A DNA stretch of 64,000 nucleotides from contig CM053027.1 of NCBI GenBank assembly GCA_028564925.1, forward strand, positions 239,606,715 to 239,670,714, written 5' to 3'. This stretch comes from Lithobates sylvaticus (lineage: Eukaryota > Chordata > Amphibia > Anura > Ranidae). Below are positions 53,936 to 64,000 of this stretch, one piece after another. Within the stretch, counting starts at the first letter, position 1, and the number at the start of each line of letters is the position of its first letter. The translations under genes were made by a program, and so were the position numbers. Under the pieces are notes generated by a model. The model searched no databases, was not told the origin of the DNA, and saw nothing but the letters and a program-made list of their open reading frames with translations.

Positions 53936-54444
53936 TGTAACCTGGGGGACAGGTAGCAGGTACAAAGCTCCCTGGGATGAGCTGTTTATTTAGGCACAGA
54001 TACCAAATCCACTTGAGGTAGTCAAAACAGTGCTGGGTTTATTCGATTTAAATACAAGTCCATACACAGGTGCTGCACAGTCTTCCAGAAAACATATCAG
54101 AACAGAAATAACAAAACAAAAGTCCTAGCCGTGTCTCGGCTCTAACTATACCATACACTGGCCCTCACTACCAGGCTGAGCAAGCCTACCACTTGTCAGT
54201 TTCTGTATAGAGTTTTAAAGTGTTTTACCAACCTTTAGCTCCTCACAAACCATCAATGTCTGTGTGTCCCAGGCAGAGAGCAAAGGCTGTTTGCTCAGGT
54301 GAGCTTAAATTAGCCTGGAGAAGAGGACTAAGATCCGAACTGGATCATGTATCAGAGAGCTCTGAATGTGTATGAGAGGAGCCTGGGAGACGTATAAATC
54401 CCGAACAAGACTTCTCCTGGCTCTCTCTGGGACACTCTGCTACA
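53936..54444 (-). repeat. 3' LTR of the Gmr1-type element
   Basis: Plus-strand reading TGTAACCTGGGGGACAGG to GGACACTCTGCTACA; TG...CA ends. 509 bp, the same length as the other LTR. Confidence 0.93.
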
Positions 54445-54445
54445 T

Positions 54446-54460
54446 ATCCTCCCCCCTTGT
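54446..54460 (-). promoter_or_regulatory. polypurine tract of the Gmr1-type element
   Basis: On the minus strand AAGGGGGGAGGATA stands directly before the 3' LTR, the position where plus-strand priming starts in LTR elements. Confidence 0.75.
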
Positions 54461-55760
54461 TTCAACCCCAGGGTTGGAACACCTGTGGCCCAACAGGAGT
54501 GAACACGGGACAGGGCATCTACATTCCCCATCTCGACACCTGGCCTGTGTTTTACGATGAAGGAGTAATCCTGTAGAGCCAAAAACCACAGGTTCACCCG
54601 TCTATTAGTCTCCTTCTTTTGGGCCATCCATTTCAGGGGAGCATGGTCAGTTATTAAGTCAAACTGGCGCCCTAACAAATAGTACCTGAGCGCGTCCACA
54701 GCCCACTTTATGGCTAAACACTCCTTTTCAATGACTGCATACTTTTTCTCATGGTCATTGAGCTTTCTGCTTAGGTACACGACATGGTGTTCTTCCCCAT
54801 TGTATACCTGTGATAGTACTGCCCCGATACCAACATCAGACGCACCCGTCTGAACCAAAAACTCTCTGGAGAAATCGGGAGAGTACAGTACTGGTTGTGC
54901 ACACAGAGCCTTCTTCAGGACCTGGAAAGACTCCTCTGCTACTGGGAACCATTTCACCATTACTGAGTCTTTCCCTTTCGTAAGGTCTGTCAGAGGGGCA
55001 GCTATAGTTGAAAAATTTGGGATAAATCTTCTATAATACCCCGCAATACCAAGAAAGGCCCTGACCTGCTTCTTGTTTTCAGGGCATGGCCACTCCTGGA
55101 TGGCTGCTATTTTATTCACTTGAGGTTTTATGACACCACGGCCAATAGTGTAGCCCAAATACTTGGCTTCCTCTAGACAAATGGCACATTTTTTTGGATT
55201 TGCCGTAAAACCTTCTTTGAAGAGGGAATCAAGAACAGCCTGGACACGAGGCAAGTGAGACTCCCAGTCAGTGCTATGTACCACTATGTCATCTAGATAG
55301 GCTGCTGCATATCGTCGGTGGGGTTTTAGGGTCCTGTCCATGGCCCTCTGAAATGTTGCGGGGGCATTTTGCAACCCAAAAGGCATTTTTTTATATTGAA
55401 AGGAACCCTCTGGGGTCACAAATGCAGTCTTCTCTTTGGCGCTACCAGTCAGGGGTATTTGCCAATACCCTTTTGTCAAGTCCAAAAAGGTAAGATAGCG
55501 AGCCTTGCCAAGTCGGTCTATAAGTTCGTCTACTCTGGGCATGTGTCAAACTTTGTCACCGCATTAAGCTTCCTGAAGTCGTTACAGAACCTCCAAGTGC
55601 CATCCGGTTTTGGGACTAACACGATGGGGCTAGACCAGTCACTATTGGATTCCTCAATGACATCCAGCTCCAACATTTTTTTAACTTCATTGCTGATGTC
55701 CTTTCTCCTCGCTTCAGGAATTCGGTGCGGTTTGAGCTTGACACGTACCCCAGGTTCAGT
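54450..55760 (-). pseudogene. reverse transcriptase and RNase H of the Gmr1-type element
   Basis: RT begins with SDWSSPIVLVPKPDGTWRFC and proceeds through LDLTKGYWQIPL, MPFGLQNAPATFQRAMD and AAYLDDIVVHS (catalytic DD), with the FLGIAGYYRRFIPNF connection. RNase H has FLVQTGASDVGIGAVLSQ (where D is usual at the T position), then ECLAIKWAVDALRYYLLG and FDLITDHAPLKWM, ending at GNVDALSR. All are gypsy-type. Confidence 0.9.
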
Positions 55761-55999
55761 AACAATATCATGCTGAACTGCTGAAGTCGTGCCAGGTAAC
55801 TCTGAAAACTTCTTTCTATTCCTTATCAGGAATTCTCTAGTGTCCTGTTTTTGGGAATATGAGAGGGTATCTGGAATCGTGACCTCAGGGATGAGAGGGG
55901 ACTCAGTACCCGTAGGCGTTACTGGGAGAGGCCTTGCAGTTAACGCCATTTTATCCTGCCAGGGTTTTAACAGGTTTATATGGTAAACCTGTTCGGGCT

Positions 56000-57044
56000 T
56001 CCTTTTTCCTGGTTGATAAACCTTGTAGTTGACCTCCCCAACTCTCTCAATTACTTCAAAGGGGCCCTGCCACTTAGCCAAGAACTTGCTCTCAACAGTG
56101 GGAACTAACACCAGGACCCTGTCACCAGGTGAGAAAACACGGAGTTGGGCCCCCCTGTTGTATATTCTCTGTTGGGCTGCCTGGGCCTGCAGTAAGTGTT
56201 CTTTTACCATTGGCATGATTGCTGCAATCCTCTCCTGCATTTGAGCAATATGCTCAATGACACTTTTATGGGGTGTCTGCTCCCCCTCCCAAGTTTCTTT
56301 GGCTACGTCTAAGAGTCCCTGAGGGTGTCTCCCATAAAGCAACTCAAATGGGGAGTACCCCGTAGAGGACCGGGGAACCTCCCTGATGGCAAACATCAAG
56401 TATGGTATCAGGAAGTCCAAGTTTTTCCCATCCTTGTCAACAACCTTTTTTAACATGCTCTTTAAGGTCTTATTGAATCGTTCCACCAAGCCATCTGTTT
56501 GAGGATGATACACTGAGGTTCGCAACTGCGTCACCTTAAATAACTTGCAGAGCTCCCTAGTTATTCGCGACATAAACGGGGTGCCCTGGTCTGTAAGGAT
56601 TTCTTTCGGGATGCCAACCCGACTGAACACCATAAACAGTTCTTTGGCAATGTTTTTAGCAGATGCGGCACGTAAGGGAACTGCTTCAGGGTAACGGGTA
56701 GCATAATTCATGATTACGAGGATATGCTGATGACCCCGGGCAGACTTGGGAAGTGGGCCTACAAGGTCCATGGCAATCCTCTCAAAGGGCACTTCAATGA
56801 TAGGCAAGGGTACTAAAGGACTTCGGAAGTGGGATAGTGGGGCTGACATCTGACACACAGGACAGGATTGACAATAATTCTTAATATCTTTTTGTATCCC
56901 GGGCCAGTAAAACCTGCGCAACACCCTTTCAGTCGTTTTTTCAACCCCTAAATGGCCTCCTAGCAAGTGTCCATGGGCAAGTTCTAACACCACCCATCTG
57001 TATGGCTTAGGGACCACCAACTGTTCAACCATTTCATCATTCAT
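56000..57044 (-). pseudogene. integrase of the Gmr1-type element
   Basis: An HHCC zinc region (HLLGGHLG ... CQSCPVC) is followed by the catalytic core with MDLVGPLP (first Asp), LTDQGTPF (second Asp) and GLVERFNKTLKSM (Glu), then YHPQTDG and a C-terminal GPF-type segment (AKWQGPFEVIERVGEVNYKV). It lies between protease and reverse transcriptase, the unusual order for gypsy-type elements. Confidence 0.9.
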
Positions 57045-57110
57045 TTTACATACACGATATAGTAAATCCTCATTGCTGCTGAAATAAGGAAAACAGGGCC
57101 TGTCCCCGAG

Positions 57111-58826
57111 TTAGACAGGTACATCATTAATCACTATTACATTTTCCCAGGCCATGGAAAGGGTATGGTCTTTTTTCTGCTTAGTACCAAAATTTTCCTT
57201 ATGCACATTAAGGTCAGCAAACTCTAACATAGGCTCGGAGTCAGCAGACGGCTGTCCGGCTCTACTGGTAGTGGGGACTTCCTCAGGGTCCTCCCGCTCT
57301 CCTGCCATAACCGATAGAGGAAAACCCGGGGAGCCCTGAGAAGAGTCCCCTGAACCCACATTGTCAGTAGTGGCCAGGAATTCTGGCTCTGCGACTGAGT
57401 CAGGTACTGCGACCGAGTTGGGATGATCCCACAGTTCCCAAAACTTAGGGAAGTCCCTACCAATGATGGCCTCATGCACCAAGTGGGGAACAAGTCCAAC
57501 CGGATGGGTCACCGTACCTAAACCAGTTTTAAACTGAACAGTGGTTACAGGATACTCCCGGTTATTCCCATGTATACAGATCACAGCAATATTTTTAGCA
57601 TGATAATTCACAGGTTCAATCATTTCAGCTGTAACCAAAGTCACTAGACTTCCAGAGTCCAGCAAGGCTGTAATAGGCTTATCATTCACAGTCATTTGGC
57701 ACATTGGTTTTCTCATATTTGGCGTTGCAGTGCAGGAAACCGCTGCAAACATAGACTGCCTTCTAATAGATAAATCACACTGCATTGGTTCATCTGTCAA
57801 TGGACAATTTGCCGCAACATGTCCCATTTCTTGGCAACGAAAACACCTGACGTTTCCCCAGTTTGGTTTGCTGACAGGCACTGGCTTCCCTTGTTTGGGA
57901 CGCCAAGCTTCAGCCCTGGCACCAAAAATCCTCCCCCCTATTTCCTTGCCATGCTTACCACCCACTTCCCCTGGAACAGTCTTACCGGTTGCCTGGGGAG
58001 ACCGTGGCTTTGGGTGGAAAGTCCGTGCGGCTGTAGGGGTGGTGACCAGGTTCTTTGCAGCAAAATACCTTTCAACAAGTTCCACCAGGTGGTTCGCCGA
58101 ATTAGGGTCTCCTTGACTTACCCACTCCTGCAGGGGAATTGATAGTGACCTCAGAAACTGGTCCATGACCACACGCTCCACTATTTGTGGCCCAGACAGG
58201 GACTCCGGCTGTAGCCATTTCCTCACCAGGTGAATGAGGTCGAACATCTGCGATCTTGGGGGCTTCTCGTCTTGAAAGGACCAGCTGTGGACCCGCTGTG
58301 CTCGAACCGCCAAAGTGACACCAAGTCGTGCCAGTATTTCCTGTTTGACCTTTTCATAGTCTCCTGCTTCTGCTGACTCCAAATCATAGTAGGCCTTCTG
58401 TGATTCCCCAGTAAGCAATGGGGCGACCAGTCCTGCCCACTGGGTTTTAGGCCAACCTTCCCTCTCAGCGGTCCGTTCAAACGTTAGCAGAAAGGCCTCT
58501 GGATCATCATCTGTAGTCATCTTAGACAGAAAGCGAGCCACATGGATGGCTGAAGGCTTGTCTCCAACATTATCAACTTTAGCAGGTGACCACTGTGTTA
58601 TTGTCTCCACAACCTCAGACAAGGTTTTCCTATCTGCTTTTGCATCAGTGGCTAGCTGTTCAAACAGCCTCTGCAATTGCTCCTGTGCGATAGCATTAGC
58701 TTGCTGTTGTGCAGCGTTTGCTTGCTGTTGTGCAGCGTGGAGTGCAGCGTTTGTTTTCTGCTGTGCAGCGTTTGCTTGATGTTGTGCAGCGTTGGATATC
58801 ATCAATTGTTTTAGGATTTCCTCCAT
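57111..58826 (-). pseudogene. gag: gag and protease of the Gmr1-type element, with SCAN-like capsid end
   Basis: The 571-codon frame starts with an Ala/Gln/Asn-rich repeat (residues about 12-50). Capsid covers about 95-260. Its C-terminal half (about 185-260; RKWLQPESLSGPQIVERVV, MDQFLRSLSIPLQEW, then ANHLVELVERY) matches the SCAN domain pattern. A CCHC knuckle (CFRCQEMGHVAANC) lies at 328-341 and the protease active site ALLDSGSLVTLV near 387-398. It is established that the vertebrate SCAN domain was derived from the capsid of a Gmr1-like element. The start is the first Met after the leader. Confidence 0.88.
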
Positions 58827-58876
58827 GTTTAGTCACTCTAGGTACTGGCCTTTTAAGTAGTAACTTACTACAGCTG

Positions 58877-58893
58877 CCCGCTGAACTCCACCA
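58877..58893 (-). promoter_or_regulatory. candidate primer-binding site
   Basis: Two nucleotides inside the 5' LTR the minus strand reads TGGTGGAGTTCAGCGGG. A TGG start at this place suits a tRNA 3' CCA, but I cannot name the tRNA. Confidence 0.45.
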
Positions 58894-58895
58894 TA

Positions 58896-59401
58896 TGTAA
58901 CCTGGGGGACAGGTAGCAGATACAAAGCTCCCTGGGATGAGCTGTTTATTTAGGCACAGATACCAAATCCACTTGAGGTAGTCAAAACAGTGCTGGGTTT
59001 ATTTGATTTAAATACAAGTCCATACACAGGTGCTGCACAGTCTTCCAGAAAATATATCAGAACAGAAATAACAAAACAAACGTCCTAGCCGTGTCTCGGC
59101 TCTAACTATACCATACACTGGCCCTCACTACCAGGCTGAGCAAGCCTACCACTTGTCAGTTTCTGTATAGAGTTTTAAAGTGTTTTACCAACCTTTAGCT
59201 CCTCACAAACCATCAATGTCTGTGTTTCCCAGGCAGAGAGCAAAGGCTGTTTGCTCAGGTGAGCTTAAATTAGCCTGGAGAAGAGGACTAAGATCCGAAC
59301 TGGATCATGTATCAGAGACCTCTGAATGTGTATGAGAGGAGCCTGGGAGACGTATAAATCCCGAACAAGACTTCTCCTGGCTCTCTCTGGGACGCTCTGC
59401 T

Positions 59402-59404
<3 letters not shown>
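58896..59404 (-). repeat. 5' LTR of the Gmr1-type element
   Basis: TGTAACCTGGGGGACAGG to GGACGCTCTGCTACA on the plus strand. It differs from its partner at about seven sites. Confidence 0.93.

Positions 59405-59436
<32 letters not shown>
59405..59436. repeat. (AT)n microsatellite right of the Gmr1 element
   Basis: ATATATATATATATATATAT continues the array interrupted at 53935. Confidence 0.9.
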
Positions 59437-59437
<1 letters not shown>

Positions 59438-59799
59438 ACCTTATTCTCTGTTACAGTATACCGAGTCTTACAAATAATTTTTCCCTGTCTGCTGTATGTT
59501 TCCACTGTCCTTCTTCATCTATAACCTCTTCAGGACAAGGTTAAACAAAGCTTAATGCATGTATGGAGTTTTGCAAATTCAACATGTGTTAGTAAAACTA
59601 TACATATCATCGCAACTACTTAATGTATCCGGTAATTTACCTTTAGGATAAAATTGGCCTTCCTTTGGTGGTAAATGTTAATGGATATCTCCTGATTTTT
59701 GTTTTTATTATCAAAAGAAAACTGGCCCAACATACTAAAAATGTATATATATTTTTTTAACTTGGCTGTACATTTCTTGTCATTACCATGACTCACCAC
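59437..59799. other. unassigned AT-rich DNA
   Basis: No recognised frame or repeat. Confidence 0.35.
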
Positions 59800-60409
59800 C
59801 AGGGCAGCTGATAAGGAAGTACAGCTAGCCCTCCTGTACTGGGCCCATAACCCATCACTTCAAAAGGGGGGCCTGGCACCTGCTGAACAGGAGGTCCAGC
59901 TGTACTCTTATTGCAGACACAAATCCTCTCCTGCCTCCCCTTGCAGCACTGCCAGCTTCTCCTACTCTTTCTCCCTCTGGCTACACTGCAGGGTGATTGA
60001 TTCTAGCACATGTGCCTCTTCCATCTGCTGTCCGGGCCCCTGCGTGTGCCCTTTTCCCCCGCAGAGCTTCTGGCTTCCCTCCTCTCCTTTACTGCCGGAA
60101 GCTGCTGTGAGCACACAGGGGGATGTTTCAGGATAGCGAGTGGGGGAATGGGCCAGTAAAATTAATTTACTTCCCCCTTTTATTCATGAATGAACACATT
60201 AGTAATCGGTACCAATTGTGTAAACTGTGTTTACTATGCTTCAGTTTGTGAATGAGCAGGAAGCCCCAAAGTGCTTCCTATTCATTCATCTGTGCAGCTG
60301 AGGCTACAGAGAAAGGAACTTATAAATCAATGTCCTCGGTCATTTTCGGCTAGGGGAAGGGGGCCCTGTCAGGTAGGCTGTATGGGGCCCTGTGAGAACA
60401 GCAGCCCTG
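59800..60409. mobile_element. 610-bp non-autonomous hAT
   Basis: Ends CAGGGCAGCTGATAAG and, inverted, CAGGGCTGCTGTTCTC. Flanking octamers CTCACCAC (59792-59799) and CCCACCAC (60410-60417) match at seven of eight positions. GGGGCCC words are subterminal. No coding region. Confidence 0.82.
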
Positions 60410-60417
60410 CCCACCAC

Positions 60418-60934
60418 AAAAAAAATCCCCAAAATAATTTCTCCCTTTCCGGATGTTCGTGGTAGTATCACATATGTCTATATTATTTGTTGTTTATACT
60501 CACTGATTCTGACACTGTCTCGTACCTTGTGGCTGAGAATTATGTGTAGAGGGAGTCTTGGGCTGATAGTTACGCCTGGATAGCCACATGCATCTTGGGT
60601 AAGAAAATTAAGTGGCAAAGAAGAAATGTGATGACTATTTGTATTTATATTGTTATATCCTGTTGTATACACTTACTGTTATTGGTTTTATAAATTGTAA
60701 TGTAGATTCCTATATGTACTTCTCCTGATGAAGTGGCTTGGACCACAAAAGGAGTAGAGCTCATCAGGGACCCACTTCTCCTCCCTGTTTGTATAGAATT
60801 TATTTATAGCACTGTACATGGTCCATAATTGGACAAGGCAGTTGACTTACAATTGTAATTGCTTGTAGTGGGTTGGATATTTTTTATAATGAATTTTAAT
60901 CTTTGTATATTATGTAAAAATAAAAATATGTATG
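60418..60934 (+). other. probable LINE 3' UTR
   Basis: AT-rich sequence with TCTCCTGATGAAGTGGCTTGG, ending TGTAAAAATAAAAATATG directly before the 5' end of L1-d. The A-rich end suits a LINE 3' terminus, but no coding part of that LINE is present. Confidence 0.4.
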
Positions 60935-61471
60935 CTGAGGGGACCTGGGCGGAGTCTAGCAGAACGGTTATGCCTAGCTAGAGCTCCGCTCCGCCGAGGG
61001 GAAAAGCCGGCTTCACAGCGCTAGTAGCAGACCATAAAAGCATTCATCAGGAAGGACTAGTGCCCAGGAACCGACTAGCCAAATTTGGACCAGAATAATG
61101 ATTCTAGGAGGTAACCGTAGCAAAAACAAAATTCACCTCATGAAAGTGACACAGACGCGCACTGCTGCTAAAGCAGCACCAGCTCCCTCCTCATCATATA
61201 CTGCCTCAGTACACTCCCACAGACAGAAACAAATGCAGCCAGACTCACCAGCAGAGTCAGAGAATGAATTAATGCCCTCACAAGACTACTCACAGATATC
61301 TACACTATCCCCTACACTTCTACAACAATTTGAAAGAATGCTTCATAAGGCACTAAACCAAACTTTTGAACAAATTACAGTTTCACTAAGGAGATTAGAG
61401 AGCTGGGTAACCACACAACTACATTGGAACTTAAAATGGATGACATGGAAATGAACACACAAGATTGCATG
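60935..61471 (+). pseudogene. L1-type LINE 5' UTR and start of ORF1 (L1-d)
   Basis: GGACCTGGGCGGAGTCTAGC begins a GC-richer leader (CTAGCTAGAGCTCCGCTCCG). ORF1 probably starts at 61098 or at the MKVTQTRT methionine near 61140. It encodes a Ser/Ala/Gln-rich start, LSPTLLQQFERMLHKALNQTF (coiled-coil start) and then, after a frameshift near 61385, KEIRELGNHTTTLELKMDDM, the heptad region of L1 ORF1. It is cut at 61472 by a hAT-like end. The start codon choice is uncertain. Confidence 0.75.
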
Positions 61472-61600
61472 CAGGGGCGTAACTAGAAATCACAGGGCCC
61501 CATAGAAAAATGTTGTATGGGTCCCCCGCCCCCTGCAAACAGCCCTCCCCCCACACGCACACAAAAAAATTAACTAATGCCATTTGTTGGATTCAATCTG
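61472..61600. mobile_element. hAT, left end only
   Basis: CAGGGGCGTAACTAGAAATC and CAGGGCCCCATAG match the family of 13396-14606. The expected second copy of the flanking ATTGCATG and the inverted right end are not in the window, presumably because the retrovirus-like element to the right sits inside it. Confidence 0.7.
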
Positions 61601-61639
61601 GGATCCCCACATCTACAAGATACACCCCCCCCTCTCTGG

Positions 61640-64000
61640 TGGAATGTAACCAGTTACACCTCATATTGTCATGAGTCTAGGGCTATTGTACGTGATGAAA
61701 GGCGGCTCCTATCTGTCTGGGCTTCACAAAGACTAATTATGGGCTATCAGAGATCGCAATTCCAAGATTAGACAGCAGTCGGATTAAGTGCAATTCTGGA
61801 CAGACGCTGCCCCCCAGAGACCACTTCTGGCAGTACAATCAGAATACATGGAGGCGTATACCAGCTGGGCAGTGGGAGGTGCTGTGATTGAGGTGTGATT
61901 GACAAAAAGGGTTTGCACACACAACTGATCCTCTTAATTCCATCTGGAGCTCAGCTGCGAAGGGTCACGATAAGTATATATTGTATTTTAACTGTATATT
62001 ATATCATTGTGCTGTAGCCTTGCTGTATGGTATGTAATTGTGTAACCCCCTTTTGATACACGTTAGCTTTCGCATTTCCTTGGGAAATAAACAAGATTTG
62101 ATTATTATGAAGCCGTGTGCTTGGTTTCATAGCTAACCTCGTATTATTGTGATATTAACCGTAGCATGCGCTCATAGGTTTAACAGACTAACAACATTAT
62201 AGGGACTAGACAAATTAATACATAGATATAAGTATTATATCGCGTACTTCATATGGCACCCCACCAAGGCGTGTAGAATGTATTTTTACACAGAATCCAC
62301 AGACTAATGTATTTTTGTTTTGAGTCCTGGTAATCAAAGACACCCAGAACTGAAAATCGTCTCTCGTGTGGACAAGATTGGCGCTGGCTCGCGAATTATG
62401 AAACCACGCTTGGATGATCATAAAAATTTTGTGAAATATTTCATCAGATAGCGGACGCGCGACAAATCTGGTGAGACCCTTTTTTTTTTTTTTTTTATTA
62501 TCCGAGATATATATATGTATATATATGTTAAATGTTGTATTGCTAATGCAAAGTGTTATAATACTTGTAGCTGGTCAAGAGGGCTGGTGAGTAAGGGCTG
62601 ATCACCCTTGGTTAGCAATTGACAGGAATTACCATACATCTTTGAGGAAAAAAAAAAAAAAGTGATAGAGACATTTTTGTCATTTTTTTTTTTTTTTTTG
62701 TCATTTTATTATTTCTACTCACGTGAGAGTGACATAACTCTCTGATCCAATAGAAGTTCAATGTGGCCTGCAAACTAACAGGAAGGCATTGATTAAGAGT
62801 CTGCCTTGTGTCTTAGGATGTGCCTTGTGTAGGCTGTAGAACTACAGGTAGCAGGTAGGAGTTTTTTTTTTGTTTGTTGTAAGCTTTTGTGGGACTACAA
62901 GCTAGCTTGCAACGAAACCTTTGAAGAGCCTTATCTGTTTGTCTGTAGTGCAGTGTAACCAAAACAGGTTTTACAGCTCCAGTATAGAGGGCTTGCTAAT
63001 TAGCATATCAATGGAGGCCATCGAGCTATTCATTGCTAAACATGGGGCTATTAGATTTCAATCTACACAAGAAGGTGGGTTGACACAACAATTTAATGAA
63101 CTTTTGACACAATGTAATACACATAACAGCCTTATAAGTAATAAATCAAAAAAAGGCAGAAAACAGAGGGTAGTAAATTTGATAGGCATGCTTCTTAAGA
63201 TGAAACATATTTCTGAACAGAAAGAATCAGAATGGATAGATGAAAGGAAGCAATTCATGCAGCAGCTAAAAAATATAACAAAAGATATATTAATTAGGGT
63301 TGAAAATGCAGATGCACAAGCGCGTAGGCAGATTGAACAATTAGTGACGGAAAAAGGCGAATTGGAACAGAGAGTACATGAATTAGGGAAAACGTTAAGA
63401 GAAGGTTGCATCGTTTTTTTGAATAGGAGGGAGGCTGAGAATTTGCAGGTTATCACAATGCTTAAGGAGGAATTACAGGGTGCACAGGCAGCCATAATGG
63501 ATTTATCCTCCAAACATACAATAGCCGAAGATGCAATGGTGGAGGTACCCTCCGCACATGCTCAGTGTGCAAAAATACAAGTGGAACATAAAGAAAACCC
63601 GTATGCTATTGTTGCTGCAAATCATATTACTATGATGGGAATCAATGTTGGAGACGTAAATACAAACGTGATAACTGGGCTTGAAATTGATTCAGGAGTT
63701 GAAATGGAAACTTCTGATGACTCCTCAGACGATGAAAGTGTAAAGTCTGTTCATTCCAATCACAGTAATATTATCCAGCAATGTGAATTTCCAGCACAGG
63801 AGGTTAAAAAAAGGGCCTATGCAGAGAAACCAGAGCTAAAATGTTGTTTGTGTAAAAGGGGAGGTCACATCGCAAAGTATTGTTGGGCGAATAACGATAT
63901 CAAAAAAAGATCATACCTGAAAACTACCCCAAGGCATTATGAATGTTATTCGGCCAGGTGGGGTAGCAATCCAAAGCATGGAGCCCATAGTAAGCAAACC
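61640..64000 (+). mobile_element. retrovirus-like LTR element, 5' part, runs off the window
   Basis: A leader region carries a TATA-like GTATATATTG (about 61973), AATAAA at 62086-62091, and about 370 bp more up to GACAAATCTGGTGAGACCC near 62460, where an LTR end and a TGG-start primer site could lie. A 330-codon gag-like frame follows. The left LTR limit cannot be fixed because the other LTR is outside the window. What can be seen looks unbroken; age cannot be judged. Confidence 0.5.
63011..64000 (+). CDS. gag-like protein, 5' part, fossil element
   Basis: The ATG at 63011 (MEAIELFIAKHG) opens a frame of 330 codons with no stop before the window edge. Residues about 65-170 are charged and heptad-like (KQFMQQLKNITKDILIRVEN, RRQIEQLVTEKGELEQRVHE), suggesting a coiled coil. 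An acidic patch (TSDDSSDDES) lies near 237-246. A CCHC knuckle, CCLCKRGGHIAKYC, is at 278-291 (63842-63883). Coiled coil plus CCHC fits a retroviral or LTR-element Gag; I cannot place it in a genus. No host protein of this layout is known to me. Confidence 0.65.
   Translation, partial: MEAIELFIAKHGAIRFQSTQEGGLTQQFNELLTQCNTHNSLISNKSKKGRKQRVVNLIGMLLKMKHISEQKESEWIDERKQFMQQLKNITKDILIRVENADAQARRQIEQLVTEKGELEQRVHELGKTLREGCIVFLNRREAENLQVITMLKEELQGAQAAIMDLSSKHTIAEDAMVEVPSAHAQCAKIQVEHKENPYAIVAANHITMMGINVGDVNTNVITGLEIDSGVEMETSDDSSDDESVKSVHSNHSNIIQQCEFPAQEVKKRAYAEKPELKCCLCKRGGHIAKYCWANNDIKKRSYLKTTPRHYECYSARWGSNPKHGAHSKQT

Larger units (their letters stand above)
53936..59404 (-). mobile_element. Gmr1-type Ty3/gypsy LTR retrotransposon, nearly whole fossil
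   Basis: Two 509-bp LTRs enclose gag with protease, integrase, then reverse transcriptase with RNase H on the minus strand. Integrase ahead of reverse transcriptase is the copia-like order known for Gmr1-type elements, although the enzymes are of gypsy type. The LTRs differ at about seven positions (98-99% identical), so the insertion is young. A purine tract and a candidate primer site adjoin the LTRs. AT dinucleotides on both sides hide the exact target duplication (ATAT fits). The copy looks almost whole, with about one or two breaks. Confidence 0.9.

Noticed and set aside
57111-58826. Possible host SCAN-domain gene
   Set aside because: The SCAN-like segment lies in a capsid followed by CCHC, protease, integrase and RT between two LTRs, so it is the retrotransposon's own gag.

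Overview
This window looks like intergenic DNA from a large, transposon-rich vertebrate genome, most likely an amphibian and by inference a true frog (Ranidae). The basis is the content: several families of TTAA-flanked hairpin elements whose termini read TTAACCACTT, CR1-, L2- and L1-type LINEs, two tyrosine-recombinase retrotransposons, non-autonomous hAT elements, a Tigger copy, and a Ty3/gypsy element of Gmr1 type. I find no convincing host protein-coding gene, no rRNA or tRNA gene, no CRISPR array and no bacterial-style operon. Nearly every long reading frame belongs to a mobile element or to a stop-poor tandem repeat. The species is inferred from remembered repeat content, not from a search.

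Layout. 1-2420 is a 22-bp minisatellite in two sequence variants. 2421-4682 is an element I call K, split by a TTAA element. 4683-29878 is one L1 LINE opened up by a deep nest: a Ngaro-like element (6121-11272) sits in its ORF2, and an 18-kb-wide hAT insertion (11709-29709, with an exact 8-bp target duplication) sits in its 3' region. The hAT encloses a broken LTR retrotransposon (12545-29349). That in turn holds a further hAT, a CR1 LINE tail split by a DIRS element, a SINE, a TTAA element rich in palindromes, and a hAT inside its second LTR. The order of insertions can be read from the target duplications.

29879-37730 carries an inverted L1 endonuclease fragment, a stack of TTAA elements nested in or abutting one another, short-unit repeats and a CA/TA-rich microsatellite. 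37730-43033 has CR1-like and L2-like LINE remains in minus orientation, a clean hAT insertion and another TTAA element. 43034-47387 is a second L1 ORF2 interrupted by an unidentified retroposon with a 16-bp target duplication and followed by a truncated Tigger transposon. 47390-53035 holds more TTAA elements and a reversed K element that carries a MADF-domain reading frame.

53936-59404 is a nearly whole Gmr1-type Ty3/gypsy element on the minus strand. Its integrase lies upstream of reverse transcriptase and its capsid contains a SCAN-like segment. 59800-64000 has a hAT, the 5' end of an L1 with the start of ORF1, and, running off the right edge, a retrovirus-like element with a 330-codon gag-like frame.

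Nothing here amounts to a new host system. The points most worth a second look are the hydrolase-bearing Ngaro-like element, the SCAN-bearing Gmr1 element, the serial-hairpin architecture of the TTAA elements, the deep nest with readable chronology, and the gag-like frame at the right edge.
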